DNA of 64,000 bases from Endozoicomonas gorgoniicola (GTDB lineage Bacteria > Pseudomonadota > Gammaproteobacteria > Pseudomonadales > Endozoicomonadaceae), in the NCBI RefSeq assembly GCF_025562715.2, contig NZ_JAPFCC010000001.1:1010501-1074500 (forward strand), given 5' to 3'. Each line of letters opens with the position of its first letter. Positions within the stretch are counted from its first letter, which is position 1. Below are positions 42,993 to 53,005 of the stretch, one piece after another. The notes under the pieces were generated by a model that was given only the letters and a program-made list of their open reading frames with translations, did not search any database and had not been told where the DNA came from. A program made the translations under genes and the position numbers.

Positions 42993-44021
42993 ATGCGCGT
43001 CAGTGATTTTGATTTTGATCTGCCCGATGAGCAGATCGCCCGTTTTCCCGCCGAGGAAAGAACCGGAAGCCGCCTGTTATGCCTTGATGGTGACTCGGGC
43101 AAGATTGCTCATCGCCAGTTTGCAGACATAGAAAGCTTTTTGAATCCCGGTGACCTGCTGGTGATGAACAATACCCGGGTAATTCCTGCCCGGCTGTTTG
43201 GTCGCAAGGAAACCGGAGGTAAGCTGGAAGTATTGATTGAGCGGGTACTGGAAGAGAAAAAGGTACTGGCTCATGTGCGCTCCAGTAAATCACCCAAACC
43301 CGGTAGTCGCATCTATCTGGCAGATGACAACATAACGGCAGAGGTGTCAGGACGTCAGGGTACGATGTTCCTGATCGACTTTGACGAGCCGGTGCTGCCC
43401 CAGTTGCAGACATTCGGACACATGCCGCTGCCTCCTTATATTGATCGTGAAGATGGCAGTGCTGACCGGCTGCGTTATCAGACCGTTTTTGCTGAAAAAG
43501 ACGGTGCGGTAGCAGCGCCAACAGCAGGTTTGCACTTTGACGAAGCTCTGCTGGAACGACTGGAACAGAAAGGCGTTAATAAGGCATTTGTTACCTTGCA
43601 CGTTGGTTCGGGTACCTTCCAGCCAGTACGGGTGGATGATATTGCTGACCATGAGATGCATTCAGAGTATATCGAAGTTTCTGAAGAGGTTTGTCAGGCG
43701 GTTCGTGAAACCCGCGCCCGGGGTAATAAAGTGGTAGCCGTAGGTACAACGTCTGTTCGCAGTCTGGAATCAGCCTCTGCATCCGGTGACATACAGCCAT
43801 TTACCGGCGATACCGACATCTTTATCTACCCGGGGTACCCGTTCCGCTCGGTGGATGCCATGATCACCAACTTCCATTTGCCGCAGTCCACACTGCTGAT
43901 GCTGGTCAGCGCTTTCTCCGGGCAGGAAGCCATTCTTAATGCTTATAACGAAGCAGTAAAAGAAGGGTATCGCTTCTTCAGTTATGGTGACGCTATGTGG
44001 CTAACCAGAAAAGAAGGTTAA
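42993..44021 (+). CDS. queA: S-adenosylmethionine:tRNA ribosyltransferase-isomerase
   Basis: QueA adds the ribosyl moiety of SAM to preQ1 at tRNA position 34, forming epoxyqueuosine. The 342 residues begin with the diagnostic [23 protein letters not shown], followed by [35 protein letters not shown] and [12 protein letters not shown], and end with [17 protein letters not shown]. It is upstream of tgt, the previous step in the same pathway, with yajC-secDF behind, the usual gammaproteobacterial order. Confidence 0.97.
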   Translation: MRVSDFDFDLPDEQIARFPAEERTGSRLLCLDGDSGKIAHRQFADIESFLNPGDLLVMNNTRVIPARLFGRKETGGKLEVLIERVLEEKKVLAHVRSSKSPKPGSRIYLADDNITAEVSGRQGTMFLIDFDEPVLPQLQTFGHMPLPPYIDREDGSADRLRYQTVFAEKDGAVAAPTAGLHFDEALLERLEQKGVNKAFVTLHVGSGTFQPVRVDDIADHEMHSEYIEVSEEVCQAVRETRARGNKVVAVGTTSVRSLESASASGDIQPFTGDTDIFIYPGYPFRSVDAMITNFHLPQSTLLMLVSAFSGQEAILNAYNEAVKEGYRFFSYGDAMWLTRKEG

Positions 44022-44033
44022 CCAGACAGCGTA

Positions 44034-44067
44034 GTTGACCGGAAAAAGTGGTTGACCGGAAAAAGCG
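44034..44067. repeat. 17-bp tandem duplication between queA and tgt
   Basis: GTTGACCGGAAAAAGTG is followed immediately by GTTGACCGGAAAAAGCG, one base different. Confidence 0.88.
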
Positions 44068-44164
44068 GTTGCCCCGCATGACCAGCCCTTGAAGTTCACA
44101 GGGTTTGTACCCATTAATCCCCCTATTGCCTGAATACAGCCGTTGCCTGAAGTGCTGCGGCTGA

Positions 44165-45313
<1,149 letters not shown>

Positions 45314-45424
45314 TATCGCCTGTTGGTAGCTGTTTTTTTACCAAAGTGCTGTTGTTCTCATTGTGGCTTTGTCCTTGTAGAGGAGACAGCACGATTTATA
45401 ACTTCCAAAAGCAAGGAGTAGTCA

Positions 45425-45757
45425 ATGATTCCATTTATCAGCCCGGCGTATGCCGATGGTGCGGTAGCAGCAGGCCCGGGTATGGCGGGTCAGCTGATTA
45501 TGCTGGGTGGCTTTGTGCTGATTTTCTGGTTGCTGATCTGGCGCCCACAATCCAAGCGTGCCAAAGAACACAAGAACCTGATTGCCGGACTGAATAAGGG
45601 TGATGAAGTCGTTACCACCGGCGGTATTCTGGGTAAGGTTACCAACACGACTGATGAGTTTGTCACTCTGCAGGTGGCTGACAATATGGTACTGAACTTT
45701 CAGAAATCGTCTGTAGCGGCTACTCTGCCTAAGGGTACGATCAAGGCGATCAAATAA
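45425..45757 (+). CDS. yajC: Sec translocon accessory protein YajC
   Basis: A 110-residue inner-membrane protein, partner of SecDF. One membrane helix (LIMLGGFVLIFWLLIWRPQ, about 24-42) is followed by the family pattern KRAKEHKNLIAGLNKGDEVVTTGGILGKV and a short basic end. It precedes secD in the standard order, with AAGGAG close before the ATG. Confidence 0.95.
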   Translation: MIPFISPAYADGAVAAGPGMAGQLIMLGGFVLIFWLLIWRPQSKRAKEHKNLIAGLNKGDEVVTTGGILGKVTNTTDEFVTLQVADNMVLNFQKSSVAATLPKGTIKAIK

Positions 45758-45890
45758 TAGGCAGGCAGGCCTGCGGTCTGTGTGCTTATATACTGTGCCG
45801 GGAATCATGAATTCCCGGTTTTTTTGGAGAAATGGATAACGTCAGTAAATGCTGACAATTCATACTTAAAATATCAGGAACCGGTGAGCC

Positions 45891-47762
45891 ATGCTCAATC
45901 GTTATCCCCTGTGGAAATACCTGCTCATAGCATTCGTTGTGGCGCTGGGGTTTGTTTACTCCCTGCCCAACCTCTATCCCGATGATCCGGCAATTCAGAT
46001 TTCCGGAGCCAGTTCTTCAACTGTGCTGGAATCCGCTGTGCTGGAACGGGCTGAAAAGACACTCAAAGAGGCGGGTATTGCTGTTAAAGCCGCCGAAGGT
46101 GACGAAAAAAATCAACTGATCCGTCTGCAACAGGCAGACCAGCAACAGCTGGCCAGAAGTCTGATCAAGGATGCGTTGGGTGATGATTATGTCGTTGCCC
46201 TGAACCTTGCCCCCACCACGCCGGACTGGCTGACAGCCATTGGTGCCTACCCGATGAAACTGGGTCTGGACCTGTCTGGTGGTGTCCACTTTCTGCTGGA
46301 GGTCGATACCGGCCGGGCAGTGAAGCAGCGACTGGATATTGCTAATAGCGAAATTCGTGCCCAGCTGCGTAAGGAACGCCTGCGCTATCGCACGATGCCT
46401 GAACGTGCCGACGGAGCCCGTCAGCTGGCTTTTCTGGATGCCGATGCCCGTGATGCCGCCGAGCGGGTGATTACCCGTGAAAACCCTGACCTGCTGGTTG
46501 AAACCGGGGAGCAGGGGGATCTTTATGTGGTTTCCTTTGGTTTCAGCGAACAGCGTATTCGTGAGCTCGAAGACGACGCGGTACGTCAGAACCTGACCTC
46601 CATTCGTAACCGTGTTAACGAACTGGGTGTCTCTGAACCACTGGTTCAGCGACAGGGCCGTAACAATATTGTGGTGCAGCTGCCCGGCGTGCAGGATACG
46701 GCTGAAGCCAAGCGTATTCTGGGTAAGACCGCCAACCTGGAGTTCCGTCTGGAAGCTCTGCCCAATGCGTCCCGCACCAGTACTGAGTCCTTCCCGTTCC
46801 GTGACGAGCGTCGTCCGAATGCCCTGTTGGAACGAGACATCATTATTACCGGTGACCGTGTTTCCAGCGCCCAGTCTAACTTTGACTCTGAAAGTGGTCA
46901 GCCGCAGGTTAACATCAGCCTCGACAGTACCGGCGGTAAGCGTATGAACGACGCTACCCGCGGTAACATTGGTCGTGCCATGGCGGTGTTGTTTATTGAG
47001 CAGAAGCCGGTGACTCGTGTTGAAACCCGTGTGGTGGACGGCGAAACCGTACGTGTTGAAGTGCCTGGCTTCCGTGAAGAAAAGCACATCATCAGTCTGG
47101 CGACCATTCAGTCTGCTCTGGGTAATCAGTTCCGTATTACCGGCCTGAACTCTGTGGGTGAGGCGTCTGAGCTGGCACTGCTGTTGCGTGCGGGTTCTCT
47201 GGCGGCACCAATGCACTTCGTTGAAGAGCGTACGGTGGGTCCGAGCCTGGGTGCAGAAAACATCAAAATGGGTATTGATTCTACCCTGATGGGACTGGCT
47301 CTGATCGTGATGTTCATGATCGTGGTCTATCGCGTGTTTGGCCTGCTGGCGAATATTGCCCTGACCATCAACCTGATGTTGATGCTGGCCATGATGAGTC
47401 TGTTTGGCGCTACCCTGACCATGCCGGGTATTGCCGGTATCGTGCTGACGCTGGGTATGGCAGTAGACGCCAACGTACTGGTGTTCTCCCGTATCCGTGA
47501 AGAAATCAAGCTGGGCCGACCCATACAGCGAGCGATTCACGATGGTTATGACCGTGCCTTTATCTCCATTTTCGACGGTAATATCACCACGCTGCTGGTG
47601 GGTGTGATCCTGTTTGCGGTGGGTACTGGCCCGATTAAAGGTTTTGCCGTAACTCTGTCCATCGGTATCTTAACGTCCTTGTTCACTGCGATTATGGTGA
47701 CCCGATCACTGGTTAACCTGGTGTACGGTGGTCGTCGTGACCTGAAGAAACTGAACATCTGA
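45891..47762 (+). CDS. secD: Protein translocase subunit SecD
   Basis: Proton-driven partner of SecYEG that pulls exported proteins across the membrane. The 623 residues have the N-terminal helix WKYLLIAFVVALGFVYSLPNLY, the large periplasmic P1 domain with GLDLSGGVHFLLEVD at its start (D-L-x-G-G motif), GPSLGAENI near 452, and five C-terminal helices with GMAVDANVLVFSRIREE. Length agrees with gammaproteobacterial SecD. It is followed by secF after 10 bases. Confidence 0.97.
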   Translation: MLNRYPLWKYLLIAFVVALGFVYSLPNLYPDDPAIQISGASSSTVLESAVLERAEKTLKEAGIAVKAAEGDEKNQLIRLQQADQQQLARSLIKDALGDDYVVALNLAPTTPDWLTAIGAYPMKLGLDLSGGVHFLLEVDTGRAVKQRLDIANSEIRAQLRKERLRYRTMPERADGARQLAFLDADARDAAERVITRENPDLLVETGEQGDLYVVSFGFSEQRIRELEDDAVRQNLTSIRNRVNELGVSEPLVQRQGRNNIVVQLPGVQDTAEAKRILGKTANLEFRLEALPNASRTSTESFPFRDERRPNALLERDIIITGDRVSSAQSNFDSESGQPQVNISLDSTGGKRMNDATRGNIGRAMAVLFIEQKPVTRVETRVVDGETVRVEVPGFREEKHIISLATIQSALGNQFRITGLNSVGEASELALLLRAGSLAAPMHFVEERTVGPSLGAENIKMGIDSTLMGLALIVMFMIVVYRVFGLLANIALTINLMLMLAMMSLFGATLTMPGIAGIVLTLGMAVDANVLVFSRIREEIKLGRPIQRAIHDGYDRAFISIFDGNITTLLVGVILFAVGTGPIKGFAVTLSIGILTSLFTAIMVTRSLVNLVYGGRRDLKKLNI

Positions 47763-47772
47763 GGTGACAGCG

Positions 47773-48696
47773 ATGACTGATAAGACAGATGAAAAAATCA
47801 TAAACTTTATGCGCCTGCGCTTCATCGCCAGCTTTATTTCGATAGTGCTGGTGGTGGGCTCTCTGGTTTCCCTGACGACGAAAGGGCTTAACTGGGGGCT
47901 GGATTTTACCGGCGGTACCCTGATTGAGCTGGTTTATGACAAACCGGTGTCAACGGAAGGGATTCGTGGACAGCTGGAGTCTTCCGGTTACACCGATGTT
48001 GTCGTGCAGGAGTTCGGTTCTGCGCAGGATATTCTGGTGCGTATGCCGGGTAGTGATCCGGGCCTGGCCAAAGAACTGGCTGACCAGCTGAGCAAGCAGT
48101 ACGAAGGCAACGTTAAGGTCAAGCGCGTTGAGTTCGTTGGTCCGCAGGTGGGTGAGCAGCTGCGTGAGCAGGGTGGCCTGGGAATGCTGTTGGCATTGGG
48201 CATGGTGATGCTCTACATTGCCTTCCGTTTCCAGTTTAAGTTCTCTGTGGGTGCGGTTCTGGCGCTGGCGCACGACTCCATTATTGCGATGGGTCTGTTC
48301 TCGGTGCTGGGCTTGCAGTTTGACCTGACAGTGTTGGCCGCTATTCTGGCGCTGGTGGGTTACTCCCTGAACGATACCATTATCGTATACGACCGTGTTC
48401 GTGAAAACTTCCGCAAGCGTCGTAAAGGCTCGCCGGTTGAGATCATTAATGTTTCCCTGACCCAGACGCTGGGACGTACGTTGGCGACCTCGGGTACTAC
48501 CTTGATGGTGCTGATGGCTCTGTTCCTGTTTGGTGGTGAAATGATCAATGGTTTCGCTTCCATGATGATTGCCGGTGTTGTGGTGGGTACTTATTCATCC
48601 ATCTACATTGCGTCCAATCTTCTGCTGTATATGAACATCAGTCGTGACGACCTGATTGTGCCGGTGAAGGAAGATGAGGTTGACGATCGTCCTTAA
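47773..48696 (+). CDS. secF: Protein translocase subunit SecF
   Basis: Second subunit of the SecDF complex, 307 residues, with GLNWGLDFTGGTLIEL near the N-terminus, the VGPQVGEQLREQG segment before helix 2 and GYSLNDTIIVYDRVREN in the helix that carries conserved Asp and Arg. A GTG at 47764 is in frame, but AGGTG lies 7 bases before the ATG at 47773, which is chosen. A strong terminator follows. Confidence 0.96.
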   Translation: MTDKTDEKIINFMRLRFIASFISIVLVVGSLVSLTTKGLNWGLDFTGGTLIELVYDKPVSTEGIRGQLESSGYTDVVVQEFGSAQDILVRMPGSDPGLAKELADQLSKQYEGNVKVKRVEFVGPQVGEQLREQGGLGMLLALGMVMLYIAFRFQFKFSVGAVLALAHDSIIAMGLFSVLGLQFDLTVLAAILALVGYSLNDTIIVYDRVRENFRKRRKGSPVEIINVSLTQTLGRTLATSGTTLMVLMALFLFGGEMINGFASMMIAGVVVGTYSSIYIASNLLLYMNISRDDLIVPVKEDEVDDRP

Positions 48697-48717
48697 TCGA
48701 TACTGACTGATTGTTGG

Positions 48718-48744
48718 AAGCCGGGTTTTTTGCCCGGCTTTTTT
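48718..48744 (+). terminator. Terminator of the queA-secF gene set
   Basis: AAGCCGGG / CCCGGCTT stem with a T-rich loop, followed by a T run. A second perfect hairpin (GTTTGCCC / GGGCAAAC, 48745-48768) abuts it. Confidence 0.9.
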
Positions 48745-48751
48745 GTTTGCC

Positions 48752-48773
48752 CAGCGAAGCGGGCAAACCCGTC
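48752..48773. repeat. 22-bp near-identical direct repeat, left copy
   Basis: CAGCGAAGCGGGCAAACCCG plus TC; the partner at 51495-51516 differs at two positions. The two copies bracket the group II intron and IS200 sequences. Confidence 0.75.
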
Positions 48774-49022
48774 AGGCTGAAAGAAGCCTGAGCCGCCCCG
48801 ACTGAGGGGAAGGCAATCTGAATGGCAAGGGCGTAACTGGCCAACGGTTGGGTCTGAAGGAAGCCATAGGAAGTCAGAGGTACACAGCGCAAGCGAACCT
48901 GATTCGGCAGGTTGGGAGCGGCAAGCGTGCGAAATAGCGCAAAGCCCGATACTCAGTCAGTCCCAACTCTGTGCTTGAGGGTGGCATTTCTGACGGGGAA
49001 CCGTTTAGTGCATCGTGAAAAC

Positions 49023-49666
49023 CCACGTCCTATGGACGTGGTCATGAATGGTTGGCTCCGCCTGCCATGAACTACCCATGCTACTCCTTATCTCTGAGTT
49101 GTCCCCACAACTACTAGAGATAGGAAGTAGCATGAGTAGATTTGAAAAGTTAACGCATGTCATTTGGCATTGCCAATATCATATAGTTTGGGTGCCCAAA
49201 TACAGGTTTCGAGTCCTGACCGGAGCCGTGAAAGCCGAGGTTCATAACAGTATTCAAGTATTTTGTAGTCAGCTTGGATGTACGGTAGTGGAACTGAACA
49301 TCCAGAGTGACCATGTGCATTTGCTGGTAAAAGTGCCGCCGAAAGTTTCGATATCGACGCTCCTGGGAACGTTGAAGGGGCGAACAGCTTTGAGGCTGTT
49401 CACGAGATTTCCGTACCTCAAGAAGAAACCATACTGGGGCAATCACTTTTGGTCAAAAGGCTACTGTGTCGATACTGTCGGTGTAGATGCAGAAATGATC
49501 CGTAAGTATGTGAAGTACCAAGAAAAGAAAGAACGTCTCCAACAGGAGATAGACTTCAGGAAATAACCTGCAATCTTGGGACAACTCTCACCAGCCTTCT
49601 CTGAAGGCTGGCGGTTTCAGCCCCCTTTTAGGGGGCATAAAGCAAAACCACGTTCTAAGAACGTGG
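49023..49666 (+). mobile_element. IS200/IS605-type element
   Basis: A Y1 transposase gene flanked by subterminal hairpins: CCACGTCC-TAT-GGACGTGG at 49023-49041 and CCACGTTC-TAA-GAACGTGG at 49648-49666. The coordinates given span hairpin to hairpin; true ends lie a few bases outside. There are no inverted repeats or target duplication, as expected for this family. Confidence 0.85.
49132..49566 (+). CDS. tnpA: IS200/IS605 TnpA (Y1 HUH transposase)
   Basis: A 144-residue single-strand transposase. The HUH motif is seen as SDHVHLLVKVPP (about 61-72) and the catalytic Tyr in EMIRKYVKYQE near 125. The ATG at 49132 (MSRFEKLTHVIWHCQYHIVW) follows AGGAAG and is chosen over a frame start at 49048. There is no TnpB gene, so it is the IS200 type. 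A G5/C5 hairpin after the stop may end its transcript. Confidence 0.93.
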   Translation: MSRFEKLTHVIWHCQYHIVWVPKYRFRVLTGAVKAEVHNSIQVFCSQLGCTVVELNIQSDHVHLLVKVPPKVSISTLLGTLKGRTALRLFTRFPYLKKKPYWGNHFWSKGYCVDTVGVDAEMIRKYVKYQEKKERLQQEIDFRK

Positions 49667-50141
49667 ATCATTTACTTAACTGGGGAAGCCTGGCATCAAT
49701 CTCTGAATCTCAGGGGCTGTTATCGCAAGAGGAAACTCAAGGGTAACAGTGGTGTGAGGTGGCAGATGATCCTGTAGTAGTGATGAAATTCCGGCCTGTG
49801 AAGGCGGGTAACCGTTCGGAGGGCAAAACCGGAATGACTACAGCCAGAGTGACTGTAGGGCATGTGTCGTCAAAAGCGGCAGATGTTGCGAAGGGGTGAA
49901 GCATTCTTAAAGAACAGTCAGACCGCAGGAATGATACTGTGAGCGCACAAGCTGCCTGACGAGGCAGGACATCTTTGGCTGGTGAGGTTGGGAACAATCC
50001 TGCTAAAAGAAAGAGCCGCGCTCGGGAGTAAAGGACAGGTAGCAGGTAGATTGCCTTGAGCCAGAACGCCTGTGAATGTCCATGAAGAATCCGGCCACAG
50101 TAGAAGGATGGCGCAATCTGTCTGTCGTGAGACAGTAACTG

Positions 50142-51407
50142 ATGAGAGTATATTATAGCCTGTATGGGCGCTTGCTGACGATGGAAGCGCTTTACAACGG
50201 ATTCAAAAAGGTATGGAAAGCGAAAGGTGCGGCCGGAATAGATGGGCAGAGCCTGAGCGACTACGCCTCGAATCTGCGTGGGAATCTTGAACAGTTACTG
50301 CTTGAATTGCGGGAAAAGCGCTACAAACCGCTACCGGTAAAGCGTGTAGAAATCGACAAAGAAGACGGTGGAAAGCGTCTGCTGGGAATCCCCGCAGTAA
50401 AAGACCGAATCGTCCAACAAGCACTTCTAAATATCCTGACCCCGATCTTTGATCCGGACTTCCACCCGTCCAGCTATGGGTACAGACCGAATCGAAGCTG
50501 CCATCAAGCCATTACCAAGGCGACCCTGTTCATACGAAAGTACGACAGACGCTGGGTGGTGGACATGGACTTGTCCAAATGCTTTGACCGACTCGACCAC
50601 GAGTTAATTCTCAAGGCGTTCAGGCACAAAGTGGCAGATGGAAGCATCCTGAACCTGATCAGAATGTTCCTGAAAAGCGGGGTGATGGTTGGCTATCAAC
50701 TGGAAGCCACGGAAACAGGCAGTCCACAGGGCGGAGTGATCAGTCCCTTAATCTCAAACGTCTATCTTGATGCGTTTGATCAGGAAATGATGCGACGCAA
50801 GCACAGGATTGTCCGCTATGCGGACGATATCCTGATTCTGTGTGGCTCCAAAGCAGCGGCAGAAAACGCTCTGAAAGTGGCGACCAAAGTACTGGAGCAA
50901 GACCTGAAACTGACGGTCAACCAGAATAAAACACACATAGCCCATAGCGGCGAGGGTGTGAAATTTCTGGGAGTTGAAATCCTGAGCAGCTATACGCGCA
51001 TACAGGAAAAGAAGCTCAACGCACTGAAAGCAAAGGTAAAGCGAATCACGAAAAGGAATCGGGGAACGAACCTTGAAGGAGTAATCCGAGAACTGAACCC
51101 TGTGATACGAGGATTTGCTAATTACTTCAGGATAGCGAACTGTAGTCGTGAATTAAAACGGCTGACAGGATGGATGAGGCGCAGGCTGAGATGTTTACAA
51201 CTGAAACAGTGGAAGAAACCAGCGAAGCTGCATCGTCGGCTGAAGCAACTGGGTTACAAGCCACCATTTAAGTACATCAAAATGCGTTCATGGAGAAATG
51301 CGTGCAGTCCCCTGTCGCATTTAGCCATGCCGAACAACTGGTTCAATGAGATAAAGTTGTTCAATTTGGAAGGCGTTAAAACGGGCGTTCTTGCCCCTTA
51401 TTGTTAA
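50142..51407 (+). CDS. ltrA: Group II intron reverse transcriptase/maturase
   Basis: A 421-residue intron-encoded protein that splices and mobilises its host intron. RT blocks are in order: GAAGIDGQSL, KRLLGIPAVKDRIVQQALL, FHPSSYGYRPNRSCHQA, VDMDLSKCFDRLDHELI, GSPQGGVISPLISN and the catalytic RYADDILIL (about 225). The maturase X domain follows (RELNPVIRGFANYFRI). A canonical C-terminal HNH endonuclease domain is absent. The frame is intact; whether the RNA can still fold is doubtful given the IS200 insertion upstream. Confidence 0.93.
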   Translation: MRVYYSLYGRLLTMEALYNGFKKVWKAKGAAGIDGQSLSDYASNLRGNLEQLLLELREKRYKPLPVKRVEIDKEDGGKRLLGIPAVKDRIVQQALLNILTPIFDPDFHPSSYGYRPNRSCHQAITKATLFIRKYDRRWVVDMDLSKCFDRLDHELILKAFRHKVADGSILNLIRMFLKSGVMVGYQLEATETGSPQGGVISPLISNVYLDAFDQEMMRRKHRIVRYADDILILCGSKAAAENALKVATKVLEQDLKLTVNQNKTHIAHSGEGVKFLGVEILSSYTRIQEKKLNALKAKVKRITKRNRGTNLEGVIRELNPVIRGFANYFRIANCSRELKRLTGWMRRRLRCLQLKQWKKPAKLHRRLKQLGYKPPFKYIKMRSWRNACSPLSHLAMPNNWFNEIKLFNLEGVKTGVLAPYC

Positions 51408-51423
51408 GGGATAGAGAGTGCAG

Positions 51424-51454
51424 GAGCCGTGTACGAGGTCCGTACGCACGGTTC
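51424..51454 (+). ncRNA. Group II intron domain V
   Basis: GAGCCGTG / CACGGTTC arms with inner TACG / CGTA pairing form the catalytic domain V hairpin, in the proper place just after the maturase gene. A domain VI-like stem (CGGGGC / GCCCCG, 51475-51482 region) follows. Confidence 0.8.
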
Positions 51455-51494
51455 TGTGGGAAGGACGGGGCAATAGCCCCGCCTTACCTAATTT

Positions 51495-51516
51495 CAGCGA
51501 AGTGGGCAAATCCGTC
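51495..51516. repeat. 22-bp near-identical direct repeat, right copy
   Basis: Partner of 48752-48773, 20 of 22 bases identical, immediately after the intron 3' end. Confidence 0.75.
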
Positions 51517-51741
51517 GTGACAGGGCAAGGGTTGTAGTTCAGATCAGCGGTTTTGAGATTTTGTCATGGTTTGTTCAGAGGTACGCCGTATCAGGCGTTT
51601 CTGGAGCTTGAATTTCTCTTCAGGGAAGCGCTTAATCAACTTCAGCAGGGCGGGTGGAGTGCAGCGATACCCGACATAGCCGGAATAATAATTATTTGTT
51701 GGGTATCGTTACGCTCCCCCAACCGATCACAGGAGTCTGCT

Positions 51742-52851
51742 GTGGACTTTTCATCTTTGCCTGAATTTCCTGCCTGGCTTGTTCAGGTTGTGCTGATCGT
51801 TTTTATAACAGCGATACTTGCTTCTGTATCCCGAAGAATGCTGAAAAAACTGGCAGGTAAAGCCCGGTCAGTCCACTCTGTCTGGCCTGTTATATTGTTG
51901 GAGGCCGGGCGTAAACCTCTGGTCGCGCTGATCTGGCTCACCGGGGCAGGCTGGACAGTGGATGTCATCTGGCAGAGTACCGGTATTGCCATGCTGGCAA
52001 AGTTTGATGGTATTCGGGATATGCTGGTTATCGGGCTGTTTGGCTGGGTGCTGGTGAGGCTGATACGCGAAGTGGAGAAACAGTATCTGTCCGGAGTTCT
52101 GGGTGGTCACGATAATGATCCGACCTCAGTAGTTGCTGTTGGTCGTCTGTTGCGGGTGACAGCCGTTATCATCAGCGGTCTGATGCTCATGCAAACTCTG
52201 GGTTACAGTATTTCCGGCATTCTTGCTTTTGGCGGTGTAGGTGGTATTGCCATTGGTTTTGCAGCCAGGGATATGCTGGCGAACCTGTTTGGCGGCATGA
52301 TGATTTATCTGGATAAACCCTTTGGAGTTGGCGACTGGATCCGCTCACCGGATAAAAATATAGAAGGTACCGTGCAGTATATTGGCTGGCGTCAAACCCG
52401 GATTCTGACCTTTGAAAAGCGACCACTCTATGTGCCTAATGCTACTTTTATGACTATTTCCGTGGAAAACCCTTCCCGAATGGAAAACCGGCGTATTAAG
52501 GAAGCCATAGGTTTAAGATACCGGGATTCCCGCCTGCTGGCTCCGCTGTTGGCGGAGATTCGCAGCTATCTACAGGAACATAACGAGATCGACCAGAGCA
52601 AAATTATAATGGTGAATTTCAACCAGTTTGGTGCATCCAGTCTTGATTGTTTTATCTATTGTTTTACCCGCACCACTGACTGGGCTGAGTTTCATATGAT
52701 TAAGGAGCGGGTATTGCTGGATATTATGGCAATTATCCATCACCAGGGGGGCGATATAGCCTTTCCGACTCGAACCCTGGATTTACCGGAACCGTTATCT
52801 TCTGAGTTAAATACCCGGGCTGAGCAGGCTAAAGATGTAAACTCTGTCTGA
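51742..52851 (+). CDS. MscS-family mechanosensitive channel
   Basis: A 369-residue channel that opens under membrane tension to release solutes on hypo-osmotic shock. Several N-terminal helices precede the pore helix GYSISGILAFGGVGGIAIGFAARDMLANLFGG, whose Gly/Ala pattern is diagnostic of MscS, followed by the beta domain (KPFGVGDWI, the PNATFMT motif) and a C-terminal alpha/beta domain. The frame is open from 51553, but no good start exists there; AGGAG lies six bases before the GTG at 51742 (VDFSSLPEFPAW), which I take as the start. Confidence 0.88.
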   Translation: MDFSSLPEFPAWLVQVVLIVFITAILASVSRRMLKKLAGKARSVHSVWPVILLEAGRKPLVALIWLTGAGWTVDVIWQSTGIAMLAKFDGIRDMLVIGLFGWVLVRLIREVEKQYLSGVLGGHDNDPTSVVAVGRLLRVTAVIISGLMLMQTLGYSISGILAFGGVGGIAIGFAARDMLANLFGGMMIYLDKPFGVGDWIRSPDKNIEGTVQYIGWRQTRILTFEKRPLYVPNATFMTISVENPSRMENRRIKEAIGLRYRDSRLLAPLLAEIRSYLQEHNEIDQSKIIMVNFNQFGASSLDCFIYCFTRTTDWAEFHMIKERVLLDIMAIIHHQGGDIAFPTRTLDLPEPLSSELNTRAEQAKDVNSV

Positions 52852-52871
52852 ATAGAATTTTCAGGTTAAAG

Positions 52872-52943
52872 GCCAACAGGAATTCAGTGAGCCAAGGGCA
52901 AATAAGTTGTTTTGAATGGTTTCACTCCATTCAGCCTGTTGGC
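52872..52943. other. Long-armed hairpin after the MscS gene
   Basis: GCCAACAGG (52872-52880) and CCTGTTGGC (52935-52943) are perfect complements around 54 bases; possibly a terminator or a remnant of mobile DNA beside the IS30 element. Confidence 0.4.
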
Positions 52944-53005
52944 TTAAATCTATCGGGAAAAGCTGTTAACCAAGCGTAAATTTAGGAAACCAAAAAAATA
53001 ATGAC

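Larger units (their letters stand above)
48774..51491 (+). mobile_element. Group II intron sequence interrupted by IS200/IS605
   Basis: The reverse transcriptase frame (50142-51407) is followed by a domain V hairpin (51424-51454) and a domain VI-like stem ending near 51490. About 480 bases before the frame (49667-50141) are structured non-coding RNA sequence. A further stretch at about 48774-49000, containing GCGTGCGAAATAGCGCAAAG, reads like group II domain I sequence but is cut off from the rest by the IS200-type element. Subtracting that element leaves about 2.05 kb, a normal intron size. The exact 5' boundary is not certain, and the left segment might instead be a remnant of a second intron. 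Confidence 0.65.

Noticed and set aside
46017..47540. 507-codon open frame opposite secD
   Set aside because: It lies wholly over secD, a certain gene; GC-rich coding sequence often leaves the opposite strand open. Composition (very high His/Gln/Thr) is that of a shadow.
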